Positions 12,865-18,178 of a DNA stretch of 18,178 nucleotides are shown here, piece after piece. Origin of the DNA: Cyclobacteriaceae bacterium (lineage in GTDB: Bacteria > Bacteroidota > Bacteroidia > Cytophagales > Cyclobacteriaceae); assembly GCA_025363495.1 (NCBI GenBank), contig JANYDR010000432.1, positions 1-18,178 of the forward strand. Direction: 5' to 3'. A program made the translations under genes and the position numbers. Each line of letters starts with the position of its first letter. The first letter of the stretch is position 1. The notes under the pieces were generated by a model. It worked only from the letters and a program-made list of their open reading frames with translations. It had not been told where the DNA came from and ran no database searches.

Positions 12865-14472
12865 ATGCGTTCATTTCTCGTTTTTATTTTATCGGTCATC
12901 ATCTTTCCTCTGATCGCACAAAACCCGTTGCTTGACAGTCTTTACACAGAACTCAGCAAGCACACAACTGAAGACACTGTCCGATTGAAAATTATTTTCA
13001 ACATTTGCTATCGTGAATACACTTCTCATCCCGAGAGAAATAAAAAATTAGCCGAAGAGGCATTAAGAATTTCGGAAAATCTCAATTCCATTGATGGGAA
13101 AAAAGGAGTTGCTCTGGCCAATCGATATATCTCGCTATATTATTGGACAACTGGCGATTATGCTCAGGCTTCGAAATATGCTTACCGAATGCTGGAGATT
13201 TGTGAAAGTATTTCCTATCCGAAAGGGCTTGGACAGGCTTATCAACTGTTGGGATTAATTAATGAAGAGGAAAAAGACTTTGAAAAGGCCAAAGATTTTT
13301 ATAACAAAGCTGTCGAGATTTATTTGAAGAGTAATTCCATGAGAGACGTTGGCTACGGTTATAATAGCCTGGGTTCATTATACATGAACAAATCTGATTA
13401 TAAGCAAGCCACGGAGTATTTTATGAAATCATTAGAGGTACGGTTAAAAATAAATGATCAGGATGGATTAAGTCAATCGTACTCTAATCTGGCTGTGGTT
13501 TACACGAACCAAAAAGAATATCATCGGGCGTTAGATAATTTTGAAAAAGCCCTCGTTGTTCAAACAAAGCTGAATAATCAATTCAGATTGTCGGTGACGT
13601 TTGCAAACATGGGTAAGTTATATACATTCGTGGACGATTACTCCAAGGCAGAATACTATCTCTTCAAATCGGAATCGATCGCAAAAAAATTAAATCAAAA
13701 AAAAGTCTTACAAGATGTTTACGGCAAACTATCGGAACTTGAGAAGAAAAAAAATCGATATGCCGAAGCCTTAAGATACACGGAGCAAGCAACTATTTAT
13801 AAGGATAGTCTCTATACCGAAGAAAAAGCAAAGCAAATCGCTGAAATTGAAACAAGATATGAAACTGAGAAAAAAGATCAGAAGATAATATTACTGGAGC
13901 GCGATAAAAAGATTCAGCTCCTTTGGAGGAACATCGCCGTTGCCTCTCTTGGTCTGCTTACGATACTCTCGGTCAGCTTCTATTTTCTTCAGCGTTACCG
14001 GAATTCCAAGAACCGCGAAATCCTTAATCTTAAAATAGATTTCCTCACGACGCAACATAATGAGCTGTCACTAAAATATAAATATGCCATTACAGGCGGC
14101 AGTATTGAAACATCTATTGAATCCATGGATGAAAGATTATTAAAGAAGGTCATCGAAGTTGTGGAGAATAATATCGCAGAGCCTTCTTTTAGCGTGGAAA
14201 AGATGGCATATGAGTTAGGAATGAGCCGGACGAACATGCACCGGAAAATAAAGGCCATTACCGGATTCCCTCCAAGTGAGTTGATCCGAAGCATTCGGCT
14301 CAGAAAAGCAGCGTTTTTACTGGCAAACAAGGTCGATTCAATATCTCAAATCAGCCTGTTGGTTGGATTTGAAGATCATTCCTATTTTTCGAAGGCCTTT
14401 AAAAAACAGTTTGGCGTATCTCCTTCGGAATATGCGCAATCAAAACCCGAGGAGATTGGAGATCTCAATTAA
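12865..14472 (+). CDS. Membrane-spanning TPR sensor with AraC-type DNA-binding domain
   Basis: A 535-residue one-component regulator. Residues 1-18 are a signal peptide. From about 80 to 330 there are six or so tetratricopeptide repeats (for example A-Y-Q-L-L-G-L-I-N-E-E-E-K-D-F-E-K-A and G-Y-N-S-L-G-S-L-Y-M-N-K-S-D-Y-K-Q-A). Then come a charged coiled coil (about 320-352), one transmembrane helix (about 354-376), a short second coiled coil, and an AraC/XylS helix-turn-helix domain (about 422-525) with M-S-R-T-N-M-H-R-K-I-K and G-F-E-D-H-S-Y-F-S-K-A-F-K-K-Q-F-G-V-S-P-S-E-Y. The TPRs should be periplasmic and the DNA-binding domain cytoplasmic. Similar proteins in this phylum end in histidine kinases or LuxR domains instead. 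The target genes are unknown. The stop codon overlaps that of the convergent permease. Confidence 0.9.
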   Translation: MRSFLVFILSVIIFPLIAQNPLLDSLYTELSKHTTEDTVRLKIIFNICYREYTSHPERNKKLAEEALRISENLNSIDGKKGVALANRYISLYYWTTGDYAQASKYAYRMLEICESISYPKGLGQAYQLLGLINEEEKDFEKAKDFYNKAVEIYLKSNSMRDVGYGYNSLGSLYMNKSDYKQATEYFMKSLEVRLKINDQDGLSQSYSNLAVVYTNQKEYHRALDNFEKALVVQTKLNNQFRLSVTFANMGKLYTFVDDYSKAEYYLFKSESIAKKLNQKKVLQDVYGKLSELEKKKNRYAEALRYTEQATIYKDSLYTEEKAKQIAEIETRYETEKKDQKIILLERDKKIQLLWRNIAVASLGLLTILSVSFYFLQRYRNSKNREILNLKIDFLTTQHNELSLKYKYAITGGSIETSIESMDERLLKKVIEVVENNIAEPSFSVEKMAYELGMSRTNMHRKIKAITGFPPSELIRSIRLRKAAFLLANKVDSISQISLLVGFEDHSYFSKAFKKQFGVSPSEYAQSKPEEIGDLN

Positions 14473-15053
14473 TCAGTCTTCAACGCATCAACCGGGTTCA
14501 TCAACGCAGTCTTTATAGATTGATAACTTGTGGTAATCAATGCAATGGTCAGCACCAGCAAACCGGCCTCTACAAATGTCAGTGGACCAACGTCCGTGCG
14601 ATAAGGATACGTTTCGAGCCAGCGATTACTGGCATAATAGGCAAATGGCATGGCAATCACCATTGCTACCGAAATCAGGAATAATAAGTCTTTAGAAAGA
14701 GTAAATACAATAATGTTAACAGAGGCTCCCAAAACTTTCCTAATCCCGATTTCTTTAAATCTTTTTTCCGCCATTAAGATGGACAAACCGAAAAGGCCAA
14801 GGCCTGCAATAAAAATTGTCAGCACAGCTGCCAGTAAGATTACTTTCTTCCACTTTGATTCCTTTTCGTAGTTCTGAAGATTTATTTCGTTATAGAATTG
14901 ATATGTATAAGGTGTTAAGGGAAATAATTTCTTGAAAGTCTTCTCAATGTAAGGCAAACTACTTGCTTCAGAGTTAGGCTTTATCTTAATCAACAATTGC
15001 CCATACTTTGAATCGGCCTGATCAGATTTAAGATCAAAAAAGTTGCGGGGCAA
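14469..15053 (-). CDS. C-terminal fragment of the frameshifted MacB/FtsX permease
   Basis: This frame continues the permease that stops at 15034. Its residues from F-D-L-K-S-D-Q onward fit directly after the upstream fragment's ...A-P-Q-L-F. It holds the end of the second periplasmic domain (Y-G-Q-L-L-I-K-I-K-P), then the last helix bundle with I-F-I-A-G-L-G-L-F-G-L-S, M-A-E-K-R-F-K-E-I-G-I-R-K-V-L-G-A-S and a final N-P-V-D-A-L-K. The apparent TTG start at 15053 is not biological, since the first residues are a shifted reading of the upstream frame. Codon use and motifs look intact, so the disruption is recent or not real. The TAA stop overlaps the stop of the convergent TPR-AraC gene by four bases. 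Confidence 0.85.
   Translation of the reverse strand: MPRNFFDLKSDQADSKYGQLLIKIKPNSEASSLPYIEKTFKKLFPLTPYTYQFYNEINLQNYEKESKWKKVILLAAVLTIFIAGLGLFGLSILMAEKRFKEIGIRKVLGASVNIIVFTLSKDLLFLISVAMVIAMPFAYYASNRWLETYPYRTDVGPLTFVEAGLLVLTIALITTSYQSIKTALMNPVDALKTD
15034..15042 (-). other. T6 frameshift site in the permease gene
   Basis: On the minus strand the codons read CAA CTT TTT TGA, with GAT CTT AAA in the +1 frame continuing the permease. The run is six T (A6 at 15036-15041 on the plus strand). Either one T is an inserted base (mutation or sequencing error) or ribosomes shift +1 at UUU UGA, where the P-site phenylalanine tRNA would re-pair perfectly with UUU. Confidence 0.85.
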
Positions 15054-16860
15054 TGGCTTTTGACAAAGACTGAAAATGATAATCTTTTACGACACCCACT
15101 ACACTCTTTTTCTTATTGACAAGAAACATATTTACTTCCTGACCTATCGGATCTTTCCATCCTGCCATTTTCACAAAGGCTTCATTTACCAATACTGACG
15201 TTGCTGAGTCAGACGGAAATGATTGAGAAAAGTTTCTTCCTTGCGCAATCGGAATTTTAAGGAGATCAAGAAAATTTTCATCTACTATTTCTTTTTGAGA
15301 GTGCCGGATAGAGTCTCCGTTTATCTTGGTATTGTCTTCTGAATGTCCGTGAGGCACTACAGCCAGGATATTGGGATTCTTTGTTAATTTCTCGCGCAAG
15401 AATTTTGCTTCCGGGGCGCTTAAATTTCTCTTCGTCACACTAACAACATTGCTTGCATCATACCCAAGATCTTTAGTGGTTAAATAATCAAACTGAAGGT
15501 AAATGGCTAGCGTAGAAATGATCATAAATGTTGCCAGCGTAAACTGAAATACAATAAGACCCTTTTGAAGGTAATTTTTGCCAGGCATTCTGAACCGGTT
15601 ATAAAGTGTTTGGACCGGACTAAAGCCAGATAAAACGATCGCAGGATAAAAACCAGCCAGCAACCCTGTTACCAACAAAAGAATAATGTAAATACCTATC
15701 AGCTTCGCATCCAACAGATAAGAAAGCGCCAGCGACTTATTCACAAGTTCATTAAAAAGAGGTAACAGAAGCTGCACAAGAAATATACTTCCAATAAAAG
15801 ACAAGCCGCAAAGTAAAAATGACTCTCCCAGAAATTGAATAATCAGCTGCTTTCTTCCGCTTCCTACAATTTTTCGAATACCAATTTCTTTTGCTCTTCT
15901 CAATGATCGGGCAATGGTGAGATTGACAAAGTTGATACAGGCAATGGTTAGTATGAAGATAGCAATACCTGAAAGGATATAGGAGTATAGTGGATTACTT
16001 CCCCGTGCCAGACCATCATCAGCGAGGTATTCCTGGTCCAGGTGAATCCCGGCCAGTGGTTGAAGGTGATGATGGAAAGTCTGATCAAAACCGGAAGCAT
16101 GCACTTTATCCATTACCTCTTTCGATTCAGTTTCAAAGATCTTCTGCATCTTCGAATTAACTGCTTTGATATCGCTACCTTTTGCCAGCTTAACAAACGT
16201 ATTATTCGCGATGCTAGCCCAACTATCAACGGTTTGTTGCTCCTTTGGTATAATAAGCGGCATCAATACCTCAAATTGGATAGATGAGTTCTGCTGAATA
16301 CGTTTAGCTACGCCGGTAACAGTAAATTCAGTAAAGGCACCGTCACTTTCGAATAAGATTGTTTTGTTCAAAGCATCCTGAGTACCAAACTGCCGAACGG
16401 CAATATCTTCCGAGATTACAACAGAATTTGGCTGTGACAGTGCTGTTCTTGGATTGCCCTGAAGTAGTGGGAAGGTGAACATGCTGAAGAAATTCGTATC
16501 TGCCAGCATCACGGCCTGCCCTTGTACATTATCACCCCGCTTAATATCTTTATAAGCTGGTGCTAAACGTGCATAAGACTCAATCTCCGGGAGAATTGCT
16601 TTGAATCTGGGCCCTTGAAGAACTCCAGTAACTCCCAACTTATCATCTGAACTTCCATCCGCAAAGCGCACGTCTATCCCAATACGATAAATGGAACTTA
16701 CATTCTCATGAAACTTATCAAAGCTCAATTCATCTTTCGTATAAAGTATCATGAGCATGGCACATGAAAGGCTTAGACTTAGTCCTGCCATGTTAATGAA
16801 AGAATAAATTTTATTCTTGGCTAAGTAGCGCAATGCAATTTTGAAGTAACTTCTTATCAT
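15034..16860 (-). CDS. N-terminal part of a MacB/FtsX permease, split by a frameshift
   Basis: A 608-residue piece of an ABC permease that would be about 800 residues if joined to the next frame. It starts with the usual M-I-R-S-Y-F-K-I-A-L-R-Y-L, without the prefix domain of the 1794-4379 permease. A first helix lies at about 20-40, then a MacB-like periplasmic domain (about 45-280), an FtsX bundle from about 288 with R-R-A-K-E-I-G-I-R-K-I-V-G, and a second periplasmic domain that ends in V-V-G-V-V-K-D-Y-H-F-Q-S-L. The frame stops at CTT TTT TGA (15034-15042). Removing one T from the T6 run restores the frame. No ATPase gene is adjacent. A gap of 234 bases separates its start from the divergent sigma factor gene. 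Confidence 0.88.
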   Translation of the reverse strand: MIRSYFKIALRYLAKNKIYSFINMAGLSLSLSCAMLMILYTKDELSFDKFHENVSSIYRIGIDVRFADGSSDDKLGVTGVLQGPRFKAILPEIESYARLAPAYKDIKRGDNVQGQAVMLADTNFFSMFTFPLLQGNPRTALSQPNSVVISEDIAVRQFGTQDALNKTILFESDGAFTEFTVTGVAKRIQQNSSIQFEVLMPLIIPKEQQTVDSWASIANNTFVKLAKGSDIKAVNSKMQKIFETESKEVMDKVHASGFDQTFHHHLQPLAGIHLDQEYLADDGLARGSNPLYSYILSGIAIFILTIACINFVNLTIARSLRRAKEIGIRKIVGSGRKQLIIQFLGESFLLCGLSFIGSIFLVQLLLPLFNELVNKSLALSYLLDAKLIGIYIILLLVTGLLAGFYPAIVLSGFSPVQTLYNRFRMPGKNYLQKGLIVFQFTLATFMIISTLAIYLQFDYLTTKDLGYDASNVVSVTKRNLSAPEAKFLREKLTKNPNILAVVPHGHSEDNTKINGDSIRHSQKEIVDENFLDLLKIPIAQGRNFSQSFPSDSATSVLVNEAFVKMAGWKDPIGQEVNMFLVNKKKSVVGVVKDYHFQSLSKAIAPQLF

Positions 16861-17055
16861 ATCGATTCGTGATTTGAGCTAAACTAACCCCACGGTTCCT
16901 ACCCGCCTAATAAAAATAACGAAAAGGATTTTCTGAAACCATTTACTAAAGGGATACAACTAAACAGAGGATGGAAATAACCAATCGCTTTTGCTTTAAA
17001 TTTAAGGTTGTAAGAAGATCAGTTTTTAGAATGAAAATCGACTTTCCAATCTATT

Positions 17056-17082
17056 TGTAACCTTTACCCTACCTCCCGGTAA
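17056..17082 (+). promoter_or_regulatory. Candidate ECF-type autoregulatory promoter
   Basis: TGTAACC at 17056-17062 resembles the AAC-containing -35 element of ECF sigma factor promoters, and CGGTAA at 17077-17082 lies 14 bases further on, where a CGT-like -10 would be expected. It sits just upstream of the sigma gene's start at 17095, and ECF genes often drive their own promoter. The spacing is slightly short and the leader would be very short, so this is tentative. Confidence 0.35.
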
Positions 17083-17094
17083 CTAACACGAATT

Positions 17095-17655
17095 TTGACA
17101 AAATCCAGCGACTTGATACCAGACGAGCAGATTATGGAAGCCGTGAAAAACGGAGATCTTCAGCAGGCTACCATTCTGTTTGAGCGATATCATAAGAGGA
17201 TTTTCAATTTTCTGGCCCGTATGACTATGGACAGGGCACTGGCAGAAGACCTGACGCAAAATGTTTTTTTGAGGATGATCAAATACCGGAACAGCTACCG
17301 GGAAGGAAACAGGTTTCAGTCGTGGATCTACCAGGTGGCACGAAATGTTTTCTCGGACCACTATCAAGTACATAAGAACAAGAAATCGGATTTCATAGAC
17401 GTTGAAAAAATGAGTGATAGCATTACCGATCCGGAAGAAGGAGCTCAACAAGAAGAGCGGGAAAAAATTCTCCACCGTTCCCTTGCGATGCTCAACGAAG
17501 AACAACGGGAGTTATTGGTTCTGACACGCTTTCAACATATGAAATACGAAGAAGTGGCCATCATTATGGAAACAACGGTGGCCAACATCAAAGTAAAAGT
17601 GCATCGCGCGATATCAAAATTGAGAGAACACTATTTTGAACTGGAAAAGATCTGA
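17095..17655 (+). CDS. ECF-family RNA polymerase sigma factor
   Basis: A 186-residue sigma-70 family protein with the ECF layout. Region 2 spans about 25-95 (L-F-E-R-Y-H-K-R-I-F-N-F; A-E-D-L-T-Q-N-V-F-L-R; F-Q-S-W-I-Y-Q-V-A-R-N-V-F) and region 4 about 122-178 (L-N-E-E-Q-R-E-L-L-V-L; Y-E-E-V-A-I-I-M; N-I-K-V-K-V-H-R-A). I use the TTG at 17095: an in-frame stop lies at 17080-17082, and the residues from this TTG look like the normal N-terminus of this group. The alternative ATG at 17134 would remove 13 residues. The next gene, three bases after the stop, is a likely anti-sigma factor. The target promoters are unknown. Confidence 0.92.
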   Translation: MTKSSDLIPDEQIMEAVKNGDLQQATILFERYHKRIFNFLARMTMDRALAEDLTQNVFLRMIKYRNSYREGNRFQSWIYQVARNVFSDHYQVHKNKKSDFIDVEKMSDSITDPEEGAQQEEREKILHRSLAMLNEEQRELLVLTRFQHMKYEEVAIIMETTVANIKVKVHRAISKLREHYFELEKI

Positions 17656-17658
17656 GTT

Positions 17659-18178
17659 ATGGAAAAGGAAAAACTAGAAGCACTGCTGATTGATTACATC
17701 GATGGAAAATTGAATGATGAGGAGCGTGCAGCAATTGAGCTCGTGATGACACAAAATGAAGCGGCCCGCAAACTTCATCTGCAGCTGAGAGAGGTGATTA
17801 ATGCCATGGACGAGTCACATAGCATGGAGCCAGACCAGAAGTTAAGAAACTCATTTACTCAACTCCTCCAGGATGAAATAGCAAAACAGAAACCAGTCAA
17901 AACTATCTTTTTCCAACCAGTCGTCTATCGGGCTGCAGCAGCGATAGTGTTGGTAATGGCTGGAATAGGAATCGGTTACTGGATCAATAAAAATCAGCAA
18001 CGGGAAAATGAGATGGTGGCCCTGAAAAAAGAAGTGGAAGCCACCAAGCAAATGATGCTTGTAATGATGGGCAATTCTCAATCCGCGAGCCAACGGATCA
18101 TGGGTGTAAACGTAGCCATGAAAATTGAACGCGCTGATGATGAAGTGGTGCAGGCTCTGGTGAAGAGGATGAATGAAG
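17659..18178 (+). CDS. Probable anti-sigma factor with HEAT-like C-terminus, cut by window end
   Basis: The frame starts at the ATG at 17659, three bases after the sigma factor, and runs open through the right edge (173 residues visible). Residues 1-75 are acidic and helical (D-Y-I-D-G-K-L-N-D-E-E-R-A-A-I-E), like the cytoplasmic sigma-binding part of anti-sigma factors, but without the Cys/His zinc motif of the ZAS type. One transmembrane helix spans about 89-108 and is followed by a coiled coil (about 112-137). The last visible part (S-Q-S-A-S-Q-R-I-M-G-V and D-D-E-V-V-Q-A-L-V-K-R-M-N-E) resembles the beginning of a HEAT-repeat domain known from anti-sigma factors of this phylum. It would hold the sigma factor at the membrane and sense an envelope signal. 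The remainder is outside the window. Confidence 0.85.
   Translation, partial: MEKEKLEALLIDYIDGKLNDEERAAIELVMTQNEAARKLHLQLREVINAMDESHSMEPDQKLRNSFTQLLQDEIAKQKPVKTIFFQPVVYRAAAAIVLVMAGIGIGYWINKNQQRENEMVALKKEVEATKQMMLVMMGNSQSASQRIMGVNVAMKIERADDEVVQALVKRMNE

Noticed and set aside
17083..17505. A 140-codon minus-strand frame opposite the sigma factor
   Set aside because: The plus-strand frame has clear sigma region 2 and 4 motifs, so the opposite frame is a coding shadow.
17851..18093. Minus-strand frame opposite the anti-sigma gene
   Set aside because: The plus-strand frame is open to the window edge, follows the sigma gene by three bases and has a membrane helix and a coiled coil; the minus frame has no such support.

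Overview
The window looks like a piece of a Bacteroidota chromosome, most likely order Cytophagales. This is inferred from the gene families: FtsX/MacB-type permeases of about 800 residues, one with a PadR partner and a prefix domain; an OmpA protein with thrombospondin type 3 calcium repeats; a TPR-transmembrane-AraC regulator; an ECF sigma factor paired with an anti-sigma factor whose C-terminus looks like the start of HEAT repeats; and almost no Shine-Dalgarno sequences. There is no rRNA, tRNA, CRISPR array or recognisable insertion sequence. All family names rest on reading the proteins by eye; no database search was run.

Layout. Positions 1-1307 hold the 3' part of a serine beta-lactamase/esterase-like gene. 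Then come a hairpin-rich gap, a 20-bp inverted repeat just before a PadR-type repressor gene (1468-1794), and a large prefix-domain permease that overlaps it by one base (1794-4379). A SnoaL/NTF2-like secreted protein and a MobA/MocA-like nucleotidyltransferase overlap by ATGA (4506-5602), followed by a GH20 hexosaminidase lipoprotein (5641-7251). On the minus strand are a TPR/beta-propeller secreted protein (7260-8531) and an OmpA-like protein (8718-about 9764) with a clear terminator but a missing N-terminal barrel. Plus-strand genes for a small membrane protein, a PhnB-like VOC protein and a duplicated DoxX-like membrane protein run from 9820 to 11631. Facing them is a lipoprotein made of two near-identical DUF4242-like domains (11673-12308, minus).

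The gap 12309-12864 holds the most intriguing non-annotated signal: a strong minus-strand intrinsic terminator, with a 17-residue cationic peptide ORF just upstream of it and no conventional gene to terminate. A TPR-AraC membrane regulator (12865-14472) then converges, with stop codons overlapping, on an ABC permease (14469-16860, minus). That permease is split in two frames at a T6 run whose local context is UUU UGA. The right end is an ECF sigma factor (17095-17655) and its probable anti-sigma factor, cut by the window edge.

How the genes relate. Three local units are convincing: PadR plus permease, the SnoaL-like/nucleotidyltransferase pair, and sigma plus anti-sigma. The rest look like independent accessory or housekeeping genes. 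I see no complete defence system, biosynthetic cluster or mobile island. The items most worth checking are the 12.4-12.6 kb small transcript, the permease frameshift, the decapitated OmpA gene and the PadR operator-like repeat.
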